Of a stretch of DNA of 21,145 bases, positions 10,388 through 19,660 are shown one piece after another; the stretch's first letter is position 1; each line of letters opens with the position of its first letter. Below the pieces are notes generated by a model. The model saw nothing but the letters and a program-made list of their open reading frames with translations, was not told the DNA's origin and did not search any database. The stretch lies in the NCBI GenBank assembly GCA_000969725.1, contig JXSR01S068480.1. One strand, 5' to 3'. Source of the stretch: Ophiothrix spiculata. Its lineage: Eukaryota > Echinodermata > Ophiuroidea > Amphilepidida > Ophiotrichidae. A program made the position numbers and the translations under genes.

Positions 10388-12100
10388 AACTCCAAAATGT
10401 TATACCCCCGTTCACAAATTGCATTTGCTTCCACCCTTTTTGATATAATAAGGGTTCAAAGTCAGCCTTTTCAGCAGGTCACGTTGAAAACAAATCTCGC
10501 AATCAATCAATTTCGTTTCCTCGTTTGGCGAGACATTGATTTAAAAATTCGCATAATAAGGTCGTTAACAGGGTAGCTGTGATTTGACTGTTGGAAGTAA
10601 TCCCAAAGTTAACACATTAATGATTTTTTTTTAACAATATGTACAACGACTTTGGTTTTGCCATCAATCCAATTCAATGTCTATAGAATTTCGAAAAGCA
10701 TTAGACACACTATGCTATTTTAATGCAATGATCTTCCGAAATAGGAAGATAACAATCTATTGAGTCTCTTGACAAAATAATAAGATGTACAAGCTGATCG
10801 CAGAGCAGACTTACCGATCATGACATTTAATTGTAAGAAGATGGAAGCCATTTTTGTCAACAATTTTCTTAGTATAAAAGGGGTGTTTAATACATTCATG
10901 GCCTGAGGTATTTTAAGCAAATTAAGATTTTTTTAGATCTTCTTTCAAAATTCTTGTTAAACAGGTTAAATTTCGGTGTAGAAACCTATAACAAGCAAAA
11001 AGATTTAAGAAAATGAACCATAACATGAACTTGATTCATTGCCATCAGAACAATTAAAATTAAGAAATAAAGAAGTTAATCCTCCAATCGGTATTTGCTA
11101 TATCAATAGAAACCTTGGGCCAAATTCATAAAACCATTTTAAGGCTAGTTTGTTTCTAACTTCGTTTCTATCGCTATTTGCTTGTTTAACCTACTTCGTT
11201 TCTATCGCTATTTGTTTGTTTAACCCATTCCATAAAATCATTCTAACCTAAGCAGTGTTCCTAGTCGCTTGCTAAATTTAGAATAGATCTTGGGTATTTC
11301 TAAATCTTTAGAGCCATTCCAAGTTATATACTTTCACTCTTAAATCTTTTAAAAAAGGAGACAGTTAAGAACGTGCTGAATATTATTGAATGCGGAATAT
11401 GCTTATCAAAATAATGTCTGAAATAAACAAAATATAGTTATGTAGGATGTGTTATGACATTTTTTTTTCAAAATAAAATCCCGTTACAATCATACATTAA
11501 AACTAACATTTTAAATTTGGTTACTTTACCATTGACGGGGAGGGAATGATCAAATACAGCATTTTTTGAGTTCCTGCTTTTAAAATAAGTGATGTGTACC
11601 CTACTTGACAATCGCATACCAAGAAACCTTGAGAACGTAAATTATAGACTACATGTCTTTTCCTTCTCTTCTTGACTTTAATTTAAATTTTCTTAGTATG
11701 GAACCTGTTGTACGAATCAATTGCTTCAAGAGACGTAGAACAATACCACATCTGGTTAAACGACACACGACTACTACCGCATATTCGAAGACAGGATTTA
11801 TAGAATTTGATAAACAAGTTAAATTATCAAGCGGAAATATGGATAACGAATACATCAATTCCATACGGTAGCAAAGTTCTGCTGATTGATACAAAATATA
11901 ACCGCATAGAGTGGGACTCAATGTTAATGAAAGAGTGACAGTTCCATGGGCGTAAGTCCGGTTGAATATATTTTCCCGCTGTTTTCAAATCAGCAGCGCG
12001 TTTATCAATTATAATTTTAAAATATTTCTGCCTTTCTAATAATCATCAAATTTGCAGGATTTCCTATTTTTACTGTATAGTCATACTTTAAAAATATACA
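10388..12100 (+). repeat. Block B: second copy of block A, without its three nested elements
   Basis: Colinear with block A from ACCCCCGTTCACAAA near 10406 through TTTGCAGGATTTC near 12050. It is free of the insertions found in A, so it is the empty-site reference for two TTAA elements. It carries a private 34-bp tandem duplication at 11159-11192 and 11193-11226. It starts about 12 bp after the RT fragment ends and stops where the palindromic MITE begins. In the right part the A/B/C core TCCATACGGTAGCAAAG is well preserved. No gene is visible; open frames such as 11653-11871 run through repeat sequence. Confidence 0.8.
11159..11226 (+). repeat. 34-bp tandem duplication inside block B
   Basis: ACTTCGTTTCTATCGCTATT starts at 11159 and again at 11193, with the rest of each unit also matching apart from a few bases. 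Blocks A and C have one copy. It is a local event younger than the split of the three blocks. Confidence 0.75.
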
Positions 12101-12102
12101 TA

Positions 12103-12313
12103 CAGGGTGTCCCATAAAAAAAACTTTTTGCGTGTACTTTTCTAGGGTTTAACGGATAATTAGAAAGTATATACAGCTTGTATTTTATAGCCAATGAACT
12201 GAACGGTATCTGAAAGTTCAATTCATGGGCTATAAAATACAACCTTTATATACTTTCTAACTATCCATTACACGCAAAGATTGTAAGGTGTGTTTTTTTT
12301 CTGGGACAGCCTG
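12103..12313. mobile_element. Palindromic mariner-type MITE, 211 bp
   Basis: The left end CAGGGTGTCCCATAAAAA and the inverted right end CAGGCTGTCCCAGAAAAA match, and homology continues through almost the whole element: GCGTGTA, TTAGAAAGTATATA and GTATTTTATAGCC all recur inverted. The centre is near 12208, so the single strand would form one long hairpin. TA precedes the left end at 12101-12102; the right flank is TT, so a TA duplication is eroded or absent. CAGGGTGTCCCA-type ends are familiar from Tc1/mariner-like MITEs. No protein is encoded. Confidence 0.82.
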
Positions 12314-12627
12314 TTTTCATTACACTTTCGTTCAACTGTAGTGCTGGTAAACGCTGTATCACCTTTACTCTGTAACCATAGAGGATAAGTTCACAAGAGA
12401 GAAGAGATCGTGACAACCCATAAAGGTGTTTTTATTAAACTTTTGAAGACAGGATCGTTTTTGGATATACGTGGAATTCCCATTTGATCCACAGTGATCA
12501 GAAAGCATTTAGAGAGACCATGTTGTGTTATAATTACGAAGTCAGAAAGGCATGCAATTATCTGCAATAAGTATGCAAATTTAATATAATTTTATAGATT
12601 AAACATCGCCTGTGGAAAGAAAATTCT
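12314..12627. other. Gene-free stretch after the palindromic MITE
   Basis: No open frame of note, no repeat matched elsewhere in the window. It has no clear counterpart between C and T2 in the second composite copy. Confidence 0.5.
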
Positions 12628-12739
12628 ATATGAGTTTGGAAATACTTCGATTGAATTAATTTAAAAGGTCAAGCAAAGTAAACATGTTCAAGAATCTGTG
12701 GCAGAGTCAAATATAAGAGGGTCTAGAACAAAGAAATAT
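12628..12739 (+). repeat. Block T1: short block repeated at 20873-20986
   Basis: ATATGAGTTTGGAAATACTT, AAACATGTTCAAGAATCTGT (GAACATG in the other copy) and AAATATAAGAGGGTCTAG are shared with 20873-20986, about 90% by eye. It follows the A/B block here and the C block there, in the same orientation, so it forms the right end of the duplicated order S, A/C, T. Confidence 0.8.
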
Positions 12740-12971
12740 GTAAATCACAATAATCTAACTTCAGGGAGTACTCCAATAATTCATAAGCGGATCATAAGCC
12801 CTTAATTCTGAGAAATAGTTATTCAATGAGTTACAACACGTACAATCTTTATCAGTTACACCGAGAAAAAGATGGCAGAGCGTTGACATATTGCCTGCAA
12901 ATCTTCGCTCATGCTATTTCGTGCAATTAAAACACCTTTACTGGTGTTAGCATTTTCAATAATAGTATTTT
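12740..12971. other. Short gene-free spacer
   Basis: Nothing recognised except AACACCTTTACTGGTGTT near 12930, a hairpin using the same GGTGTT word that starts the direct repeats to the right. Confidence 0.4.
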
Positions 12972-13084
12972 CCAATGGTGTTAAACTTATACCAAAGGTA
13001 GCACTGAAGTTTTTAGCTGTTTTTGCCGCGCACCAAGGTTTAATCGATTTAAAATCGTTATTTATAGTGTATGTTTGCAGATTT
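12972..13084 (+). repeat. 113-bp direct repeat, copy 1
   Basis: This runs from CCAATGGTGTTAAAC to TATGTTTGCAGATTT and is repeated at 13191-13304 with roughly 90% identity by eye. Copies start 219 bp apart with 106 bp between them. The spacer contains AACACCAATTGTTG and ACACCTACACC words related to the GGTGTT start, so the whole may be one element with subterminal repeats. Confidence 0.8.
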
Positions 13085-13190
13085 ACAACATTTAGGCCTT
13101 AGTCCTAACACCAATTGTTGTTATTCTGACACCTACACCAGAGAACAAGACTTTATGTCTATATGTGACGTTAATTCTCTGCACTGACAC

Positions 13191-13304
13191 CCAATGGTGT
13201 TGAACTAATACCAAAGGTAACACCAACGTTTTTAGCTGTTTTTGCAGCGCACCAAGGTTTAATCGTTTTAAAATCGTTATTTTATAGTGTATGTTTGTAG
13301 ATTT
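13191..13304 (+). repeat. 113-bp direct repeat, copy 2
   Basis: Second copy, from CCAATGGTGTTGAAC to TATGTTTGTAGATTT. It shares TTTTTAGCTGTTTTTGC and GCGCACCAAGGTTTAATCG with copy 1. No TIR or target duplication could be defined around the pair. Confidence 0.8.
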
Positions 13305-13801
13305 CAATCGGGGAAATCTCATAAAATCTGACATTATTCCGATTTTTCAATGATAATGACAAAAAACAAACTAAGCTATAATACAATTGTAAGGTCTCGT
13401 GAGGTTTTGCGAATTCACAGGAGTATTTCAGGATGTTTGATTTAGATCTTTAATCAGGTCATGGGTTATGGTTCGCTTAGTTTTAACGACATAATGTTGT
13501 ATATTAATAATGCACGATCACACTCAAAATAATGTTGTAAGTTACGATAGATCAAATACTATATTAGTGTGTGAAAAAAATGGAAGAATAAAAACGTCTA
13601 TGCATTAATATTAAACACACCAGCTATTATATTAATGTTTAGTTCAACTTTCTTCCACGCTTCCTGGATTATAGAAGGTACTTAATACGTTACCAGAAAT
13701 CAAAAGCGATTCCCGTTGATCCTGAATATCTAGTGTAGTTAGAGAGACTAATATGTGTGGTTTGAGCACATCTTCTACCGGAGGGAATAATTCAGTGGCA
13801 G
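13305..13801. other. Gene-free stretch
   Basis: No recognisable gene or repeat. Open frames entering the element at 13809-14191 from this side have no family resemblance. Confidence 0.5.
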
Positions 13802-13808
13802 TATTTCT

Positions 13809-14191
13809 CCCGGGGGGGGGATACTTAGTACAAAACGGGTTATGGGGGCGTGCCGCAAATTCGGGTAGCAAAATCAGGCTTTCTGGTATTCCAATCGGTC
13901 CTTTTTTCTTCGCAAAATTGATTGTTTTTCTTTTCAAAAGTTTCGGAAATGTGCGCAAAAAGCCGCAAACTTGGACATTTCTTCTCAAAATGAAAGAAAA
14001 TTTTGCCAAAATAGAGCAAATTTGGACAGAAATAATGAGATTTTTGAATAAATTTGGCTCAAAGTTGAGAAGATTAGGTATATGGATGGCTCAATCTTTC
14101 TTTAAAATTGGTATTTCTGTGGGTGGCTTTCAAAATTTCCCAAAGGCACGTCCCTACCCAAACCAAATTTGAGTAGCCACCCCCCCCCGGG
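13809..14191. mobile_element. 383-bp CCCGGG-ended TIR element, TSD TATTTCT
   Basis: The left end is CCCGGGGGGGGGATACT and the inverted right end CCCGGGGGGGGGTGGCT: a terminal CCC followed by nine G on both sides. A perfect 7-bp duplication TATTTCT flanks it (13802-13808 and 14192-14198). The interior carries GTTATGGGGGCGTGCCGCA near 13840, which from memory resembles a conserved word in G-run-ended repeats common in marine invertebrate genomes; this needs a library search. Frames stay open on both strands across it (plus 13753-14172, minus 13644-14009) because the element has few stops, not because of a known protein. No transposase is present; superfamily unassigned. Confidence 0.85.
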
Positions 14192-14198
14192 TATTTCT

Positions 14199-14805
14199 AT
14201 AACCAAGTACTTGAATTCTCAAATTAATATTTACCGAAATAATTTATTTCAATTCCATTTTTCTTTCTCAAAATAAAGTATTGAATTTTCAAAATTATAC
14301 TAAAATAATGTGGCAATTGAATAGTTTATATCTATTCAAACAATCTCCAAACAAATCATATTCGTAACCATGGAACTCAACGAACAGTTGATGTGGAGCC
14401 ATTGTCAAAACACGGTAAATATTCACCGAATATTTCGAATCCTCAAATCACATACCTATTACCCTGAAGGTTAAGACGACATACATTCCTTGTCATATTC
14501 CATACCATTGCTTATTAAACTGACAGCGAAGAATATGATTCACCTTTAGGTTAAACAAATGCACAACAATTTACTAGACGTTTTGCTAACGTTAAAGCTG
14601 AAGCATAACACATATGTTGGTAGTAAAATAGAGGATAACATACATGAGGAAAATTCTTTGAAAGTCAAGACACGTCAGAAAGTCAGATCTTCTAGCGTTT
14701 CATTATTGTGATAATTATTATTTATGATGCAATAAGATGTAACATGATTTCTACTAATAAAGGTTACCATAGGGATGATATTTTTGTTTCGTTTTATTAT
14801 TTTAA
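14199..14805. other. Gene-free stretch before block S2
   Basis: AT-rich, without a credible coding region or any match to other parts of the window beyond short words. Confidence 0.5.
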
Positions 14806-14892
14806 TTCAAACATGCTCCTGAAAAAAGTTATAAGTTATAAATCAAAATATGCTCCTTGAGCAGCCAGAGCATATGCTTCTGGACCATTATT

Positions 14893-15215
14893 AGGGCGAC
14901 TGTCTCGAAAATTGACTTGGGAAATTTGTTTTTTTGTAACTCAGCAATCGATTATTGAATAGAAAAACAACATTCATATTTAGTTGTGGATTTATATGTT
15001 GAATACGATGTACTATCCTGGTCCAAAGATTCAAATACCCTTATTCTTGGTCCAATATTTTTGAGAACTTACTGTGACAAGTAAAACTTTGCAGAGATGA
15101 AAATTTACATTTTTTAAATTTAGAAATACATGTCTAAGGAAAGCATTTATCATATTTTATTGATATTTGACTTGCTTTTTGAAATATTACCAATAGTAGG
15201 CCAAAACAAGAAAAA
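14893..15215 (-). mobile_element. Diverged, truncated relative of the 2764-3178 MITE
   Basis: Read on the minus strand it follows the MITE at 2764-3178: TTTTGTAACTCAGC, a GGTCCAAA segment, AAATACATGT with AAAGCATTT, CTTTTTGAAATATT and TAGGCCAAAA all fall in matching order. The left end AGGGCGACTGT, preceded by TTA, is a decayed version of the TIR; the other end is missing. Block S1 has only a remnant at 3576-3589 (AATAGGCCAAAAGG), so the element probably predates the S1/S2 split and was later lost from S1. Confidence 0.65.
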
Positions 15216-15720
15216 ATTATAATTTATTATATTTTTGATGTATATTTTTTTAAGTTCATATCTCATGACTCTGAATCAATACATATTAATTAGTATCAAT
15301 TGTACCTTAATAACTTCCATCGCAATATTTAAGGGATTTCAAACCCAATGCCTCCATAACCAGCGGGCATTTAATACCGCCCAGCATAGCCAACAAGCAA
15401 CAGAATTTACAGCAAGCGTGTGATTTGCCGACAACCATCGTGACACACAATATAAAGAGGGTCAGGACATCAGTTATCAGAAAATAGGTTAACATCTCGT
15501 CAAGGAATCTGGAATAAGAATGTCTGGGTTCCACTTTCCCTTTAAACTCTTCACCTATTAACTACCTGTTCTATAATATAGATAAATATGTTTGAAGCTT
15601 TCAATAACTAACTGCTGACAGCTGGATTTCAAAACATCAATAAACTTTTTGACGAGTACACGTCTGGCAATTTGAGCTACTTATTAAACAGATTTCTTAC
15701 ATTTATAAATTGATGAAATA

Positions 15721-15936
15721 CCCTATCCACTCGTCCAATTCAACTATTTTCCGACTGAAAACCCTTTAAATTATTAAATATTCCAACTGTCAAGAGTTTG
15801 ATAGATCATCTTACTCTATGATGAAGCATTGTAAAATTATTTTGACATCATTTTTGGCACACTGGTATGAAATAACCTATCTGTACAGTGATATACATTC
15901 AGAAAATCCATAGTTGAATTGGACGAGTGAATAGGG
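15721..15936. mobile_element. TA-inserted MITE, 216 bp, with empty site in S1
   Basis: The ends are CCCTATCCACTCGTCCAA and, inverted, CCCTATTCACTCGTCCAA; the TIR runs about 27 bp with one mismatch. TA lies outside on both sides (15719-15720 and 15937-15938). S1 reads GATGAAATAGGTCAA at 4089-4103 with one TA and no insert, so insertion and duplication are both documented. The TA target fits Tc1/mariner-type transposition. The interior is 160 bp of AT-rich noncoding sequence. The nearly intact TIR suggests a comparatively young insertion. Confidence 0.9.
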
Positions 15937-16259
15937 TAGGTCATCATTTGAGAGCGGGTTTATAATTGTATTAGAAATGACAGGGATATGGAAAATATAT
16001 TTAGTAGTCTGTCAGAGATAAAAATCCTTTCTACATTCAAGTTTTAGCAGTTCAGAAACTTTAAACTTTTCCCAGAACTACGGTTTTCTGAATCAGCCTT
16101 TAACCAATTTGAGTGTAACCTTGCAATCGACCATCCAATAATCAAAATCAAGGTGTCACTTTAAAGCTGAAAATATAATCTTTCAGATGAGTTAAAAACA
16201 TCAATTTTATTTCTTTGAGGTATCTTTCGATGTAACGGGTCACAAATCATAGCGAATAG

Positions 16260-16526
16260 CAGGAGCCATAAAAAAGACCAAGGATGAACTTAGACGTTCC
16301 TAATCAGACAGACGGGATCAGATGATGTCTCGGTCCGAATACTTCCAAGTAATTCTAGATGGCTGATGTATGAATTGATCATGATTGATATTTCCTGAGA
16401 TACAGAAAACGATTCAATTAAAGGAAGTTGTTAGCCACTAGGAATCTTACAAGATGCAATACAATAACAATAATCACAAGTCAACATTCAAGATTGTGCA
16501 TCCTATCAAGTCATTTATTCTATCAG
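16260..16526. mobile_element. 267-bp extra segment in S2, type unknown
   Basis: S1 reads GCGAATAGTTTTTAAG across this point (about 4444-4459), while S2 has 267 bp between GCGAATAG and TTTTTAAG, from CAGGAGCC to CTATCAG. No TIR is visible and at most a 2-bp AG repeat flanks it. It contains GGTCCGAATAC, a weak B-box-like word, so a SINE is possible, but there is no A box or tail to support it. A deletion from S1 is an equal alternative. Confidence 0.4.
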
Positions 16527-16710
16527 TTTTTAAGATCAACTATCCAGGGGTATATAAAGTTGTGTACTTTATTTCATGAACATATTTATATTTAAATCTC
16601 AAAACTAATGTGATGTGACTGTAAAAGTTGTTTTCGAGGCAGGAAAATACAATTTGAATTTGAAGTCTCAACTGTGTCATGTAATCGATGTACTAAAGTA
16701 GAGGGGAAAA

Positions 16711-17121
16711 GAATTGAATATGCTAGAATAAGTTCTGTAAAATATAAATGCATACACATCTCTGAGAATGCTTTCAAATCACTAAAAAGCATTTCTATGT
16801 CCTTATCCCGATTAAAGTGTCACATTTGACCCTTTAGTTGACTTTTTTAGACATTGTTAGATAATTTTTCTAGCATATGTTTGCAGAGGGTAGCTCATGG
16901 AGTTGGGGTTTTCTTGTAATGGCTGTTTAAATATATCAACTATGTGCTATAACAATGTTCTATTTGTGTCTAAAAAAGACAACTACATGGTCAAATATGA
17001 CACTATGATTAGGATATTGAAATGGACATGCTATTTTAGTGATGTGAAAGTATTTTACAGAGATTTGTATGCATTTACATTTTATAAGTATGATTAACTT
17101 AAGGGAGCTATTGGAATTGGG
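16711..17121. mobile_element. Long hairpin (foldback) element, about 410 bp, absent from S1
   Basis: Left and right halves are imperfect inverted repeats over about 170 bp each. Words shared in inverted orientation include TAAATGCATACA, ATCTCTG, ATCACTAAAA, AGTGTCA, ATTTGACC, TAGTTG and CTTTTTTAGACA. The arms are about 16711-16880 and 16945-17121, leaving a loop near 16884-16934. S1 lacks it: there GGAAAAG is followed within a few bases by CTGGCG (about 4626-4645). No target duplication could be fixed, so boundaries are good to about 10 bp. The open frame at 16897-17097 is part of the right arm and not a gene. Transcription through it would give a long double-stranded stem. Confidence 0.78.
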
Positions 17122-17218
17122 ATGTTCTTATTCTGGCGTGTTCAATTGTTTCGGACTTACGGGTAAACACGATAAGGGGTACTTGGAGCAAATTAAACCA
17201 AAAAAATGTTTTTAAAAC

Positions 17219-17306
17219 ATGTGTCTTATGTTTTGGATGTTGGAACCTGATTAATATGATAGAATACACTTCAAAGGAAACGTTTATGATTAAATTGGAA
17301 ATTCGA
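17219..17306. other. 88-bp segment present in S2 only
   Basis: S1 reads TTTTTAAAACCTTGGACGTC (near 4714-4733) where S2 has about 88 extra bases between TTTTTAAAAC and CTTGGGCGTC. There is no TIR or target duplication. Insertion in S2 or deletion in S1 are equally possible. A CCTGATTAATATGATA string inside recurs at about 20152-20167. Confidence 0.45.
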
Positions 17307-17745
17307 CCTTGGGCGTCATGTTTGACTATACTCAGCTTCAATGGTCCGCATCTCGTAATTTACTATGCCGACTTAAGGTACCTTTCGATATGACGGTACA
17401 CATTGTTCTAATTAATTTTCAGGATGCATTGGCAGTGAGTCGTGAGGTACATTGAAATATTGAATCGACCGTGCACTTGATGTTTAACATGATTATTAAT
17501 GAGTCTGAAAAATATATTTAAAAACCCCATTAAATCGTAAATATAGACATGGAAGACAAAAAATGTTGAACATTTATGTATAAACACTGTGTAAATATAA
17601 TGTAATTAGATTTACTCAGTGAATTATGTGTGAAATTTCGTGCAATTTTACTGGAAAGTTATTTCGCGCATGTACCTGATGCTGGTGCTTTTCTAGAACA
17701 ATATCATTTCAGTGTAAAAAATATATTTATACCGATACGTTTAAA

Positions 17746-18370
17746 GGCTCATTCCAGTGAAACTAAACCTTTTTTGATTTCAAGCAAAAAAATCAGCTTT
17801 TTTATTCGACCATATGAGCAGTTTTTTTAGTCATACGTTTGTTACTCGGTATGTGAAAAGTATTTTCTAATCAGAAATCCCGTGCATGAATGAGCACATG
17901 TTTTCATTCAAAAATGTCACAAACGTTACCAAAAAGTTACACCAAAATGTCACAAACGTTACCAGACGTTACCAAACAAAACATTGCATTAAAAGAAATC
18001 CTGACGATAGAATTTCCTACCACTTTTATGAACTATTTGTAAATATGTTAACAATCATCTGTGAAAATTGCAATAAAAAATTCGCTAACATGTTAGAGAA
18101 ATTTTACTTTGAAGTCATTTGCAGCAAAAAACCATTTCCGTGCGAGGTCACAAACGGTACCAAACGTTACATGAACTTTATTCAGTATTTTGGCAATTAT
18201 TTTAATCTTTAAACACCTGCATGTATTGGTCCCACCAGTGAGCACCATTATCAACAACAAACTCGTTGATATAATGTTTATGCTAGGTTCTGTGGCCATT
18301 TAAAAGTGAAATTTTCCCATTATTCGGTCACAAACGTTACTTCACGGAATCAGCCTAAACGGAATCAGCC
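17746..18370. mobile_element. 625-bp TIR element, TSD TAAA, with repeated GTCACAAACGTTACC
   Basis: The ends are GGCTCATTCCAGTGAA and, inverted, GGCTGATTCC. TAAA flanks both sides (17742-17745 and 18371-18374); S1 has GTTTAAAGCATATT near 5174-5187 with one TAAA and no insert. The right terminus is doubled: CGGAATCAGCCTAA occurs at 18344-18357 and 18360-18373. Inside, GTCACAAACGTTACC or a one-base variant occurs at 17916, 17949, 18147 and 18327, all in one orientation. The open frame at 17886-18212 (108 codons) owes its NVTNVT runs to these repeats and has no family resemblance. A 4-bp duplication is known from several superfamilies, so none is assigned. Confidence 0.8.
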
Positions 18371-18590
18371 TAAAGCATATTTTAAACATTTTCTTGAAGT
18401 CCTGTAAAATTTTGCGATAAAGTGTGCTGAAACACAATCAATGTAATAAGGGTTCTTTGGTTTAAGTCCTGACACTGAAAATTAACAGGTTGCAAAATGG
18501 AATTTGCCACAATTGCGCATACGTAACCATTTTTTTTTTAAATACCATGAATATATTTTTAAATACCCTTCGTCAACAGTGTGAGTTCGC

Positions 18591-18665
18591 TAGTCAAGTT
18601 GTTATAGGTTTCGACTCTTATTCCCAAGACCGTGGGTTTAAATCCTTTCATAGTCGTTTTGATAA
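18591..18665 (+). ncRNA. tRNA-like segment, possible SINE head (copy in S2)
   Basis: Paralogue of 5392-5465. The A-box-like TAGTCAAGTTG is at 18591-18601 and the B-box-like GGTTTAAATCC at 18635-18645. The T-arm and T-run are kept, but the anticodon-type hairpin differs (TTCCCAAG for TTCATAAG). The boxes are slightly worse than in S1, which fits decay without selection. Confidence 0.4.
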
Positions 18666-19660
18666 AATTCTCCCTTTTTTGCGAAGCTTGTTGATTGCAA
18701 TGCAATACATTTCAACGCAGTGAACGGGGCAGCGCAGCGGGCCATTCAAAACACTAGCTGTGAACTCCATGCAGCTATTTGCTTGTTTAACCCATTTCAT
18801 AAAATCATTCTAAGCTAAGCAGTGTTGCTAGTCGCTTGCTAAATTTAGAATAGCTCTTGGGTATTTCTAAATCTTTAGAGCCATTCCAAGTTATAATGTA
18901 CTTTCACTCGGACAACAAAATATATGTGAACCAATAAGAATTGCCAAATTATGCTCTTAAATCTTTTTAAAAAGGGGGAAGGTTAAACACGTGCTTAATA
19001 TTAATGAATTCGAACTATGATTTTCAAATCACGGCGTCTGAAATAAGCAAATTTAGCTATATATATGAGAAATATTTCAAAAAAAACCCCGCTACCATCA
19101 TACATTAAAAATAATAAATTGGTTACTTTATCATTGACTTGAGAAATGATCACAAATAAAATGTTTTAAGTTCATATTTTTAAAATAAGTGATATATCCT
19201 ACTTGGCAATCATATGCCAAGAAACTCTTTGCACAGAGAAATTATAGACTATACAAGAAAGTTTGTCTTTTCCTTCTCTACTTTACTTAAATTTAAATTG
19301 CGTATTGTGTCATACTTACATTTAAAACGACTACGCACCATGCAAATTTTGGGTCGTTTCACTTCTATATCTAGCCAGCGTACAAATCGAGGCCCGGTAT
19401 TGAACCTTTACGAATCAATCGCTTCACGAGATGTAGTAACAACACCACAGCTGGTTAAAACGATAAACGTCATATATGTCATATCCGCATATTCAAAGCC
19501 AGGATTTAGAGAACGTGTTAAATTAAAAAAACAGATATAGGGATCTCTTCTACGTCATTTCCATACGGTAGCAAAGTTCTGCTTATTGATGCAGAATATA
19601 ATCGCACGGAGTGGACCTCAATGTTAATGAAACAGTGACAGTACCGAAATATAGTAACCA

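Larger units (their letters stand above)
14806..18773 (+). repeat. Block S2: second copy of S1, expanded by insertions
   Basis: Homology to 3300-5570 starts at the reduced minisatellite (ACATGCTCCTG at 14811) and ends at CTGTGAACTCCATGCA. The order and orientation match S1, but the block is about 1.7 kb longer because of segments at 14893-15215, 15721-15936, 16260-16526, about 16711-17121, 17219-17306 and 17746-18370. Shared landmarks include ACCAGCGGGCA, GACGAGTACACG, TCGATATGACGGTACA and TGGAAGACAAAAAATGTTG. No gene is seen. Confidence 0.82.

Noticed and set aside
5908-12100. Blocks A and B as long terminal repeats of an LTR-type element
   Set aside because: The RT between them is of LINE type, the blocks are composites containing MITE ends, and I see no primer-binding site, TG/CA ends or target duplication.
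13644-14172. Overlapping open frames of about 140 codons (plus) and 120 codons (minus)
   Set aside because: Both run through the 383-bp G-run-ended element and its flank, resemble no family I know, and overlap on opposite strands.
17886-18212. 108-codon open frame with NVTNVT repeats
   Set aside because: The residue pattern is produced by the DNA repeat GTCACAAACGTTACC inside a non-autonomous element; no domain is seen.
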